Origin: Sepiola atlantica | Taxonomy: Eukaryota > Mollusca > Cephalopoda > Sepiida > Sepiolidae | DNA: 64,000 bases | Assembly: GCA_963556195.1 (NCBI GenBank) | Contig: OY744516.1 | Span: 29,638,683 to 29,702,682, forward strand | Direction of reading: 5' to 3' | Shown: positions 47,150-57,511 of the stretch, piece by piece | Layout: each line of letters opens with the position of its first letter | How positions within the stretch are numbered: position 1 is the first letter of the stretch | Made by a program: the position numbers and the translations under genes | Notes under the pieces: generated by a model | What the model saw: only the letters and a program-made list of their open reading frames with translations | Told to the model about the DNA's origin: nothing | Database searches by the model: none

Positions 47150-47870
47150 AGTTTCTCAGATTGACGCCAGACCTGAAATAGAAGACTGCTATGGTCGTTG
47201 GAACGATGGTCGAAATATTCTACCACTCCAGATGCAATCCTTTACCTGTATAAGAGCCAGATACATCCGAAGATGGAGTACTGTTGCCACATCTGGGGAG
47301 GTGCTGCTCAGAGCACCCTTTCCTGCCTTCACAGAGTACAAAATCAACTTCTAAACCTAGTGGGGATGTCCTCTTCACTTGTCTACAGTCACTTTCTCAC
47401 AGAAGAGACGTTGCTAGTCTTTCTTTACTCTATCGTTATTTTCATGGTAGGTGCTTAACTGAGCTCAAATCTCTGGTTCTTTTCTGTAAAACAGTCACGG
47501 CAATAACTCGTCTACCTACAACCATTGTAAATAATTTTCTTTTCTTCCTCAGTGTACCTAAAACTAAATTGAACTTCCATGAGCAGAGTTTCCTTCCAAG
47601 AACTACTTATCTGTGGAACACAATAACACGGTGCTGCGTTCCAGCTGACTACAACATGGTCATTTTAAAGTCCAATCTTAACAAATTCCTATTGAGTTGC
47701 CCTCTTAAATGATCAAATTCTGCCCAGTTTAAACCATTGTCTCCAATCCCCAATCCCCAAGGTGTTTGTCTTATCGTTGACCTGACAAACTCATTAACCC
47801 TTATCCTTGAGTGGTCTTTGAGCCTTGATAAGCGGTGACTACGTATTAAAAAAAAAAAAATGAAAAGTGG
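47150..47870 (+). pseudogene. LINE family B ORF2 C-terminal fragment
   Basis: Reads TPDAILYLYKSQIHPKMEYC then CHIWGGAAQSTLSCLHRVQN (47222-47341), the Jockey/CR1-type thumb block. After a frameshift it continues FHEQSFLPRTTYLWNTITRC (47571) and VPADYNMVILKSNLNKFLLS, stop at 47710. A truncated, once-frameshifted copy with a short 3' noncoding end. Confidence 0.8.
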
Positions 47871-49132
47871 TTAATTTGCAGTTAAACAGATAAACCAATC
47901 CCCAAATTTATTTGATTAGATGCATTCCACACGATTTACAGCAGGTGTACTGGTTGCCAGTACGGACTGTGAGATTAGCATGTCAAATCCAAGGGATGTT
48001 TAGTCACTTTTACTAATAACCCGTGGGATAAAGATATGAATCTATCTCTACCCCTTAGCCCTCTCTCTACAGATGAAATGACAGGATAGGACTACACTCT
48101 CAAATCTCGAAGATGAAAAGTTGTGAAATATTTCAGAATTTGTCTAGCAACAACACTAAACAAAATTCTGCTTTAACTCTGTTAAAAATAATTCAATTGA
48201 TAAAATCATACATGATTTGCATGCTTAGAAAGCCTATGTTGTTCTCTTCCAAATTATATGAAAGATTGTATCGGTAATAAGTGAGAAATTGCCAGTTGAA
48301 TGGATTATGGTGGGAATTCAACCATGTCGTACAAACCTGACCATACCAATATATTTATCCAATGCGAAAACATGATTTGCTAAAATAAAAACATAATCCT
48401 AATATTTTTGCAGACATTCTTTGTTTCCACCCAAAACGACCATTGCAGAAGAATAATTTGGATGAAAACGCTTCTCTATAGATCAACAAATATAATTATT
48501 TATTATATAATTACAACCGAAAGAGAATGACTAGTCACTGAGGATGTAATTAATTCTAGTCCATTCAATGTTTTCCTCCCAAAATGTCGACTCACCAAAT
48601 ACAAGGGCAATAACTCCGCTTTCTAAAATGCACATTATCTCAAACAAGACAACAAAGGGCAAAGAGTTACTTCCCTTTCAAACACAAAACGTTTAATCTT
48701 TAATCTTAGGTGGAAAATTGCTTCTATCTAACATCTGGTAACGTTGGATAGTGGCTCTCTGTGTAAGGTGAAATAATTACTCCAACTCAATGTTGGATGA
48801 ATAAACTGATCTATTTGCGTCCTTAAGCTACTTTTCATTGTTCAGGGCTAGAACTACGGCAAAATCGTGGAGAAAGCGTTTTCGATGGCTTGTGTTATAG
48901 AGGAAATAGACTGATCCGATTTTTGTTCCTAGACGCCCGAATTTAATAATTTTCTGTAACTTGTATGTCTGTATCTCGTTTTAAAGGTCAATCTCATAGT
49001 GTTTTACTTTTTGTTTTCAGTTGCCATCCTAAGCGCTCTCCTCAGTACATGCATTACATTAAATAGAGAATCAAGAATTACTAACAGGTGAAATTGGTTT
49101 GTCATGTTAATTGTGGTCTGTTTTATTTTCAG

Positions 49133-50720
49133 CCTTTGCTCCATGTAAACACTAAAGATCCCGCTGACAGTCTAATCGATAAAAATGGTTCGCCACCTCC
49201 ATCACCTCCCTTCAGAACGTTGTTTGCTATCAACGCTCTTCGGACATACTCTAAAAAAGGTGGGAGCAACCGAAACACGCCGAATGTGTCTTCGCAGTCA
49301 ATCGATTTAAGCAAAGATGAAGGTGAAGAAACTCAGGACCCAAATTTGTTTGACTTGCCCACCTTGGTCGCGGACGAAGATCTCTTACATCGTCGTCCTT
49401 CTTCGGACAACGACACACCACTAGTGAGTCCGATTAAGAACAATAAATCAAGAGCTAATTCTACAACTGATGAAACAGAGACTCTCGTTGTGGCGGATGA
49501 TGACAAAGACACGCTTCCAGTTGAAAACGAAATAACCCTAACCGCCTCGGTCAATAATAGAGAAGCTTCTACACTTCCTGTTACAGTTGATCTTTCCGAC
49601 GCCATTTCAGACACAAGTTCCACCAAAACTACTAAAAGTAACGACACCACCAATTCCGTTTTAAACGCTGTGTCTGCCACTTTAGTTGCATGTGAGGAAG
49701 AACAAGCCACAGTTGAAGTAACGACCGAAGAGACTATGCCTGTTGCTGTGATTGTTGACGTCAGAGATAGCGATACGCTTGAAGTTGACCATTTCCAAGA
49801 AGACTCTGGCAAACAATCCAAAGAAGGTAACCCCAGCATGGAACCAACATTGCAAGTGACTGAAGAACTAAATACTGTTAGCACATCTGAAGTCTGCATT
49901 GAAACCTGTATAAAAAGTACACCGTCAAAGAAACCGTCTTCAGAATTATCAGATCCAGGATCAACGCGAAAACCTTTCTCAGAAAATCGATCCATAAACA
50001 AGTTAAATTCGAAACTACAGACTCCAATCAAGGAAAAGAAAGAAAGTCCTGGAAATACGAGTAGAAGATTGACTGTCAGTCTTGAGATGTTAGATACACC
50101 TGTCAGTAGCCGGCGTGTTCTTAAGACAACACCATCTTCCAAAAATAAACCATCAAAGATAATACAGATTGATGATGATGATGATGATGATGATGTCCTT
50201 GAGGCGACACAACCGTACACGATAAATTGCACGGATTCACCCTCAGATAAATATGTCAAATCCAAGCAGAGTTTACGATTGACTCTGAATAATTTCGATG
50301 AAAACGAGGAAGAAGACACTCAGCCTTATACGTTGGCAAATGACGAGATGTCGAATAGAAGAAAAGGCCGTGGCCGTGCACATTTGAGGAGAAGTGGGGA
50401 GCACGATGTGTCGGATGAAGAGAATTCAGTTGAGGTATGTGAAAAGGATGATTTAGTACAGCTCTATCAGGAGGTCGACACTTTACCTCTTGAGGCGGAA
50501 AGTGAGGACGAGAAAAATCAGAAAATGGAATCGAGAAGCCAGAATGCTCCATCTACATCAGAGATATCCAGGAACAAAAAGGTTCCAGCTCTTAAAGGTA
50601 CAACAAAAGAAACCGCAACATCATCTTCGGGAGGTGAACCCAGCAAAATGGAGAAACCCTCGTCACAGAATGAAGAAAAAATTGGTCGTGTATCAGAAGA
50701 ACCTTCCATTCTAGAAAACG
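49133..50720 (+). CDS. MDC1: MDC1-like exon h: large acidic S/T-rich exon with two TQPY motifs
   Basis: 1588 nt (529 codons + 1 base) between ttattttcag and aacg|gtaagt; phase 0 in, 1 out. It begins PLLHVNTKDPADSLIDKN and ends EEPSILEN. Low-complexity, Ser/Thr/Glu/Asp-rich, predicted disordered, as in the middle of MDC1. Two T-Q-P-Y motifs: 50207-50218 in LEATQPYTINC, right after an Asp run encoded by GAT x8 (50171-50194), and 50318-50329 in EEDTQPYTLANDE. They suit ATM phosphorylation followed by RNF8 FHA binding. E-E-T-Q-D-P (about 49330) is a further T-Q site. TPVSSRRVLKTTPSSKN (50095) is a basic S/T-P patch. The large open frame on the opposite strand is a compositional shadow. Confidence 0.88.
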
Positions 50721-50859
50721 GTAAGTTTGCACTGTATTATCTCAGAAATTAATGTTTAATTTTATTAAAATGTTGATGTTTTTTATTTTATTTAACCTTA
50801 TTAGTAGCTGGAAAGCCATTCTTGGAAAGGGTCCATAATAATGAGACCGACTTGAAATC

Positions 50860-52339
50860 TTCTATATTATTGAGGGCAGATGTAATTTTCATTAATTTAG
50901 AAGAGTCAGTTGAGAAGGGAGATAATTCAAATTGTTTTCTCAATTCGGATTTCTCTAAAAATGGATCAACACCATTATTTTTAATTTAAATCAAATAATT
51001 GTTTTCTGTTTAGATTATTAAATCGTTTTTTTTTTTTGTCTTATTTTTTTTTTCAGATTTTTTTTTTTTTTGTTGTAACCATAATCCATAAGGAAAATCC
51101 AGAGAATTAGTAAGAAAATAAATTTTTAAAAAGATATGTAAAAGGATTATTTATCAATCAATGCTTGGTGCTATTCGGCACTAACATTTTAATACAAAAT
51201 CAAATAAAACTTCCGAGGATAAGTTAAAATTAAACAGATTTATTGAAATAGATTAAACATCACATAATATAAAAAAATATGTAAGTGAAATGAAAAATAC
51301 ATAATTGAATGAAGTAAAGTTTAAATGAGTGAAACATGTGAAAAAAGGTTTTACACCAAGTACAATTCTGCAATCAGTGTGAAAATACTTCCCATGGCAG
51401 TTTCCTTTCCAAATTTTTGCCTCCACATAAACTCAGATAGGTACGATTCCACCATTTGTATGTGGGTGCCACATTCGGCTTTGTTCCATTTTTTAGCCTC
51501 ATTCCACATCCGTCCCACGTGGTTGGTTGTGGCACCTGTTACTGGATCCACAAAATTGTATTTGTGATTCGCACGCAGATGATGGAATCCTTCGGCACCT
51601 AGGCGATCATATGCTCGCCAACAATCAGACACAATTATTGTAACTGGTCTCACATATTGTGTAATTATTGGAATTAACGTGTCAGCAAAAGATGCCGGCA
51701 CGGTTACCAATAACACAGATTTGGTGGCCTTTTCGTAGCCGTCAAATACCCAAAGCTGTTGCGTCATACGGCCAGTATAACTTTTTCTTTGTGAAAATAG
51801 ACTCTTGTCAATCTCCACTGTTCACCCTTCCCCTCCAAGAATTTGAGGATGTTGCAAAAAATGGTCCATGCACAATTACGTCGTGGTCTTTCGCCATTTT
51901 ACGATTGCATGATCAGACATTATCTGGCACTCCGTTTTTATTTTATCGTACGGCGCTCTGCCACAAGCCCAAAATAAATTAATTTTAATGTTTTAATGTT
52001 TCCCTGATAGGCATTTTGGAATTTTAAAAAATACTTTTTCGCTTATACAAGTATAGCACGAGCATCGCCACATAAACCCATCACTTACTGTCTCTGAGAT
52101 AATTCGCATCTCATGGTCACAGATGCAGGTCTCCGCACCTGAAATAAGTTTGTGCGCTTGCAAAAAATGTATTAACTTGGCCTTATCTCTGGTTAAAAAT
52201 AGAATGTCTTATAAGTTCATAGTGTTTAGATCCATTTTTGGAGAAATCCGAATTGAGAAAACAATTTGAATTATCTCCCCTTTCAACTCACTCTTCTAAA
52301 TTAAAGATGAAACTTTCATCTGCTCTCAATAATACAGAA
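50860..52339 (-). mobile_element. Merlin (IS1016-like) DNA transposon
   Basis: Terminal inverted repeats of about 110 bp: 50860-50967 and 52229-52339, closely matching ('ttctatattattgagggcag' vs the inverse of 'ctgctctcaataatacagaa'; 'ttgttttctcaattcggatt' shared). A decayed transposase lies between on the minus strand. I did not find a convincing target-site duplication. Confidence 0.85.
51351..52200 (-). pseudogene. Merlin transposase (ISXO2-like DDE domain), decayed
   Basis: Minus strand: an N-terminal zinc-ribbon-like part CICDHEMRIISETV then WRCSCYTC (52130-52045); a helix-turn-helix part LFWACGRAPYDKIKTECQIM (about 51965) with an in-frame stop after RKTTT; a frameshift near 51815; then the open DDE part MEIDKSLFSQRKSYTGR, QLWVFDGYEKATKSVLLV, PIITQYVRPVTIIVSDCWRA and HKYNFVDPVTGATTNHVGRM, ending about 51351. 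Catalytic D (M-E-I-D), D (V-S-D-C-W) and the N-F-V-D-P-x-T-G-A block are preserved, matching ISXO2/Merlin transposases. One stop and one frameshift make it non-functional as it stands. Confidence 0.85.
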
Positions 52340-53019
52340 GCACAAGAAACGTAAATAAGTGCAAAAGTGATTGAACTCCAAAATACTTCAAAGCCATCAT
52401 AAGCATATCGATATTCTAAAACGGGTATGAGAATAGAGATTACACAACTGAAGTTATGGACTTAGAAAAAAAAATTTTTGCTGACATTTAGCTCCATGAG
52501 GGGATCTTTAATGAGCTCATTTTTTTTTTAGTATTTGTAGAATCAATTTGTTGATATGTAAATTCGAAATATTGCTTAATTCATGACTTTTCCTATTAGA
52601 ATATCCACTCCTGGACAAGCAGCCAATCAGAACTCAGAGAATGGACTTGTCCATCTGAGCATAATGGAACATTCCAGCCTTCTTATAATCCGGCTTTCTG
52701 GTGTTCTCTTCAGTTTCTTTGTAGCTCAACTGGTCAGACAGTTGAGCACAGACTACTAAATTTAATAGGATTGATATAATTTTCTGTTACCCATGGTTTA
52801 AATATTGTTCAAATCAGTGGTAAAACAAATTCAGTGGTTAGGATTAATAATCGCTCAAGGATTCACGTTAAAGGTAACCAAAAGACAGTCCCCAAAATAC
52901 TTCAATGCAATCAAAAACATTGACTGCTATGTTGAAAACTGAAAATATAGCTTACACAACTAAAGCTTAGAAAAGTTTTTAAAGTTGTTTAATTAAAACC
53001 CCATTCGATGTTATGCTTT

Positions 53020-53575
53020 GGATTTTTTGAGATGAGGATTTTGATTATTCGGACTATTGCTCTCATCTCGGATGTCATTCTTATAACGTTTCAGCCGATG
53101 TAACCTCTGACTTTCTCTATGTGCGTCTGTAATCTGTACAGAATTTTGAATTGGACCCTTTATTTAATCCACGGGGGTAGATTGTTCTCATTCAGCCATG
53201 ACGGAGTAGAAGTCTTAAATAATTAATTATATACTTAGTATTACCTTTATTGAGGATTGAACCTTCAACCGCCAGAAAACTCATTTAGAATTGATTATAT
53301 TTAGCATTTTATCAGTTGCGTCACGTGTTGAGAATTACTTAAGATTTCTATTTGGTCAAAGTTGACAGAACAAGAATAATCTACTTCCGTGGATTAAATA
53401 AAAGTGTTCAGTTTGAAATTCTGTACAGATTCCCAAGTTCGAAAAAACGCACATGAAGAAGGTCTGAAGTTACATTGGCCGAAACGTTGTGAGAATAACG
53501 TCCAAGATGAGAACAGTAGTTCGAATTATCCAGATTATCTATCTAAAAAATTCTGAAACATAACCTCTATTTGTG
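53020..53575. mobile_element. Inverted pair of the 18.4-kb element
   Basis: Left half 53020-53185 ('cgtttcagccgatgtaacct', 'aatccacgggggtag') and right half 53385-53575 ('cgtggattaaataaaag', 'ttacattggccgaaacgttg') are inverted copies. The right half keeps A/CTGAAGA + stem + GAAACGTT (53453-53491) with the first core base changed; the left half is more decayed. Confidence 0.6.
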
Positions 53576-54240
53576 TTTTTAAAAACTATAATAGCTAAAA
53601 AAAAATATAACTATAATTTTTCAAAAACAAAAAAACATAATAGCTACAATTTCTTTAAAAAAAAAAACCCAAAAAACCATAATAGCTATAATTTCGCAAA
53701 AAAAACAAAAAACAAAAAAAAAACATAATAGCTATAATTTTGCAAAAAAACCCAAAAAACAAAAAAAAACATAATAGCTATAATTTCTAAAAACAAAAAA
53801 TAATAATAACCATAATTTCTCAAAAGAAAAAACAAAAAAAAACATAGTAACTATAATGTCTTTAAAAAACCAAAAAAATTAATAGCCATAATTTCTCAAA
53901 AGAAAAACAAAAAAACGTAATAGCTATAATTTCTCAAAAAAAAACAACAAAAAAACATAATAGCTATAATTTCTAAAAAAAAAACTAAAAACATAATAGC
54001 TATAATTTCTCAAAAAGAAAAAAAATAATAGCCATAATTTATTAAAAAAAAAAAACAACATAATAGCTATAATGTCTTTAAAAAACAAAAAATAATAATA
54101 GCCATTTCTCAAAAGAAAAACAAAAATACAAAAAAAGCATAATAGCTATAATGTCTAAAAAAAAAAAAAAATAATAATAATAGCCATAATTTCTCAAAAC
54201 AAAAAAAAACATAATAGCTATAATTTCTCGAAAAAAAAAA
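53575..54240 (+). repeat. A-rich tandem repeat, ~35-45-bp units
   Basis: About 15 units of 'aacataatagctataatttc' + 'tcaaaa' + a variable A-rich spacer. Spacer lengths differ between units, so no frame is kept. Confidence 0.85.
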
Positions 54241-54369
54241 AAAAGTTACATACAAAATCATTTACGCATTATGAATCAAAAAGAATTCCACTCTTCACAA
54301 AAGGGAAAAAACATCAATATAACGTTTTGGGCTCTAAATGAGCAAATAGTGATTGATCATCATCATCAT

Positions 54370-55080
54370 CATCAACCAGTTTATTTGTTGAATGAGGCTG
54401 AGGCCTGATTATCTAGTCTCGATCTAAGTTTTTCTCTCCATTCTTGTCTTTCGGGAGGCTTGACGGAATCCATACTCATGGCCTTTCTATCACGTTTGAC
54501 CACGTCCTCCCAAGACAATTTGGGTCTATCAGTGGTGGCACATTCAACTATCGGACTTTAGCAATCCAGCCATTGCTGCGCTCAACGTGCCCTAACCAAT
54601 GCAGTCTGCTCTTCTGCATGATGTCTGCGAGGCTTTTCAAGTTAACTTGTGCGAGCAGAGATTCAAAAGGTATGCTTCGTTCAGGCCTCACCATCTGACC
54701 ATTGTCTTGTCATTACGGTGCACTTTCTTTGGTGTGCTAGCAGTGACAGCCCAAGTTTCGGAGCGATACATTAGCACACTTCTGACACATGAAGGGTATA
54801 CACTATCTCTTGTAGCTGTTGGCAGATGTTTGTTTGTTAGGATTTGTAACGGCTCTCTAAACTGTTTTCAGGCAAACTTGCAATGTGTAGCTGCTGCAAG
54901 TTCACAGCCTCCACCTGATGACAGCACGTCTCCAAGGTAACAAAAGTCTGTCATTACTTCAAGCTTGTCGTCACCAGTATCCAGTTCCGTCAGTGGTCTG
55001 CCATCTATTAGCCTTGCCGCACCATCGCAACACAAACACTTAAAGTGGGATCTGCTTTTAGAGGTGTTTTTATGCTAGTG
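54370..55080 (-). pseudogene. Non-LTR reverse transcriptase C-terminal fragment
   Basis: Minus strand blocks in order: a D-V-L-S-S-G-G-G-C-E-L-A-A-A region (about 54930), FRE-x-L-x-I-L-T-N-K-H-L-P-T-A-T (54850-54810), YRSETWAVTASTPKKV (54770), ESLLAQVNLKSLADIMQKSR (54665-54606), LHWLGHVERSNGWIAKVR (54600) and PPERQEWREKLRSRLDNQAS (about 54450). These are the thumb and C-terminal landmarks of LINE ORF2. Frameshifted; 5' truncated. Confidence 0.75.
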
Positions 55081-55437
55081 CACTTTTTGTGGACTATCCT
55101 GAACAGTGAGTGCAGATGATTGAGTTGATGGACTGTAAAACCAAACTCTATATGAAGTGAATATATTTTTTTTTTATCTGCATTGAATTCATAATTAACA
55201 TCGCACCAAGGACATTTATCAAGTAACAAAAGAAATAAGTTTGTTTATTCTTGTTTTTTGATGAAAAAAAAAAAAAATGACACAATACTGGTCAACTCTG
55301 ATGATGAATTTTATTCCGAAATTAATAATATTAAAGTAAAAAAAAAAAAAATAATAAATTAATCTTGCATTGATAATGGCTTATATTTTCAATTTTATAA
55401 TATAGTTTTTTTGTTGTTTTTTTTTTTCCATCTGCAG

Positions 55438-55469
55438 ATAAAATGGTAGAAACATCTGTTCCAAGGGAG
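55438..55469 (+). CDS. MDC1: MDC1-like exon i (32-nt microexon)
   Basis: Two bases complete the split codon from exon h, then ten codons: DKMVETSVPRE, between ttccatctgcag and gag|gtaagt. The strong polypyrimidine tract and consensus donor, plus phase 1-in/0-out, make it fit exactly between h and j. Too short for any domain. Skipping it would shift the frame of exon j. Confidence 0.75.
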
Positions 55470-55683
55470 GTAAGTCAATCTTTTGCTGATATTGCAAAAA
55501 CTCTACTTTTTAAAAAACTTTTTAAAGTTTTCTTTGTACCTCACTCAATTCATATGTTAACTGAAAATTATATGTAAAAAGACACGGATGTTATTGCAAC
55601 ATTGTTATTAAGATTAAATTTTTTACACATAAATTTGAAAATAAAAAAATTAATTTGGCAGATTAAACCTCTATCTTCTAGAA

Positions 55684-55932
55684 CAGGGATTCCCAACTGG
55701 GGTCCACGGAAGCTTTAAGGAGACGCAAAATGAAAAAGTTTCTATTTATTTTGTTTACTAAGAGATGTATATGTGTTTATTGAAATATTCAATATTTGTT
55801 TTTTATGTTATGAATATAGCAAAATTGAAACAAATATTTGATTTAAAAAAATGATATATCTATATAGTGAGTTCACAGATGATTAAATAGCTCTTAGGGG
55901 GTCCACAAGCAAAATAAGGTTGGGAACACCTG
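55684..55932. mobile_element. hAT-type MITE
   Basis: Ends CAGGGATTCCCAAC-TGGGGTCCA and, inverted, CAGGTGTTCCCAACC...TGGACCCCC. Flanked by an 8-bp duplication, ttctagaa (55676-55683) and ctctagaa (55933-55940), 7 of 8 matching. The 8-bp duplication and CAG-starting ends fit hAT elements. 249 bp, non-coding. Confidence 0.8.
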
Positions 55933-56599
55933 CTCTAGAATTTTGTTTATTTTTTATCTTCTCAGATTACTATCAATTATCTTCCTTGGCCTTTTGGCTA
56001 GGAGGAAAGTGTAGTATGTGTTCTGATACTGCACTTCATCTTTTCTGTTCTCAGTCAGTGAAGGAGAGACTTTCTCGACCGAGGCGATTTTTATTCTTGT
56101 TCAAACCCCAGAGTTTCTCCTTTGCGGGGAGCTGGAGTTTTCCCATATTAAAAACCGACTTTGTATCTAACTCTGCTCTCGTGGGGATGCAAGTAAATAG
56201 GGATTAAGCACCAAATTCTTAGATTCTAAATGTTTTTATTTTTTAAACTGACTTGTTGAATATTTATGTGATGGAGTGGGGGGGGGGGGGAACGTTGACT
56301 ATGTAAGTTTAATATAAATGATGACCTGGGAGATTTTTTTTTATCTTTAAATTACTATATCAGTTGAACAGTAAACTTTCAGATTAAAAAAAAATATGTC
56401 TGCCAAAAATTATTTAATGGCGGTCCTTATTTTGTATGTACATTTTATTTATCAAGTGTAAGTAGGATTTATATTTTAAAAAAGCTTTTAATTTGTATAT
56501 CTGGTAGAAAGTTTCATCTGTCATGTAAAAAAGTGACCTACTCGAGGTGGAAGTTAGCATTATATGAATTTTGTTGGGTAAATATTTTTCAAATGATTG

Positions 56600-56958
56600 A
56601 TGTGTAAATTGGATGTGTAATGTGGGTCTTAAAGACAGGCAGATCTGATGAGCCTAGAGAAAGATTAAATCTGGACAGTATAGAGAGATATGTGCAGAAC
56701 AGGAGACTTCAATGGTATGGCCACGTTGAAAGAATGGATGAGTTATTGGATTAGTAGATGTAGAATAGTTGAGGTAGCAGGTTCAGTTTGCACGAAAAAG
56801 GCCAATGAATACATAGTAGGAAGTGATAAGAATGGACTTGAGATAAAGAGCGATAAATAAAAACCTACCCTGAGATAAGTTAGTTTAGAAATCAATTTCT
56901 AAAAGCCGTCCAATGCATGCCAGCATGTAAAACTGACATTAAAGCGAAGATGATGATG
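56600..56958 (+). mobile_element. LINE family A 3' end
   Basis: 'gtgtaatgtgggtcttaaag' to 'catgccagcatgtaaaactg' and a GATGATG tail. Residues WYGHVERMDE are readable near 56712. Interrupted by stops. Confidence 0.8.
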
Positions 56959-57511
56959 CTTAAAGCAAATAATAATCAATTTGTTTATATTGGTTGGCAT
57001 TTAATCATGTCAAAATTTCTGTTGAATATGTCAGTCAGTCAGTAGAAAAATTTTTATGGTTTATTACTATATGAATTTGTTAAATTTTATTATCATATAA
57101 GCAACCACGCGCTTCAAAAAGTTCACATATTAAAAAGAAACGTTACCCATTTTACATCGCCCGGAAACAAAATTCTGGCCGCCACTTCATCAATATCGAA
57201 GTAAAGAACTACTAAATACGAAAAAATATTTGATTCAGACTCTTTTCATTGAAGATGGATGTGTTATCGTCCAAAATTAATAGTAAAAAATAAAAGAAGA
57301 AAAAAATTTTAATGATTTTTAAAAAAAAAAATATTTGCATCTTAAAACATGGTCTCCAAAGTTTTTAAATTTCTTAAAGATGCTTCTCAGAACTTTTGTC
57401 GAATTTTATCATGAATTTCAAATTTTGAGGTAGAATGTAAACATTTGTCCAGAAAATTTAAGTTAAATTAAAGATGAATGTAACTAATTTGTTTTCGTTT
57501 TCCTTCTTCAG

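Larger units (their letters stand above)
46358..49132 (+). other. MDC1-like intron 7
   Basis: Phase-0 intron (gtaggt...ttattttcag). Begins with a (CTT)n run (46379-46410) and a near-perfect hairpin (46447-46500), then a LINE-B fragment (47150-47870). 47.9-49.1 kb is unassigned. Confidence 0.7.
50721..55437 (+). other. MDC1-like intron 8
   Basis: Phase-1 intron (gtaagt...tctgcag). Holds a Merlin transposon (50860-52339), foldback element copies (53020-53575), a 40-bp-scale A-rich tandem repeat (53575-54240) and a minus-strand RT fragment (54370-55080). 52.35-53.0 kb is unassigned. Confidence 0.75.
55470..57511 (+). other. MDC1-like intron 9
   Basis: Phase-0 intron (gtaagt...ccttcttcag). Holds a hAT-type MITE (55684-55932) and a LINE-A 3' end (56600-56958). 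The remainder, including the 95-codon frame at 55920, is unassigned. Confidence 0.75.

Noticed and set aside
49333..50319. 328-codon frame on the minus strand opposite exon h
   Set aside because: Shadow of an acidic S/T-rich exon; no splice or domain support, while the plus strand fits MDC1.
51325..51567. Plus-strand frames over the Merlin transposon
   Set aside because: The minus-strand frame has a clear ISXO2-like transposase; the plus-strand frames are shadows.
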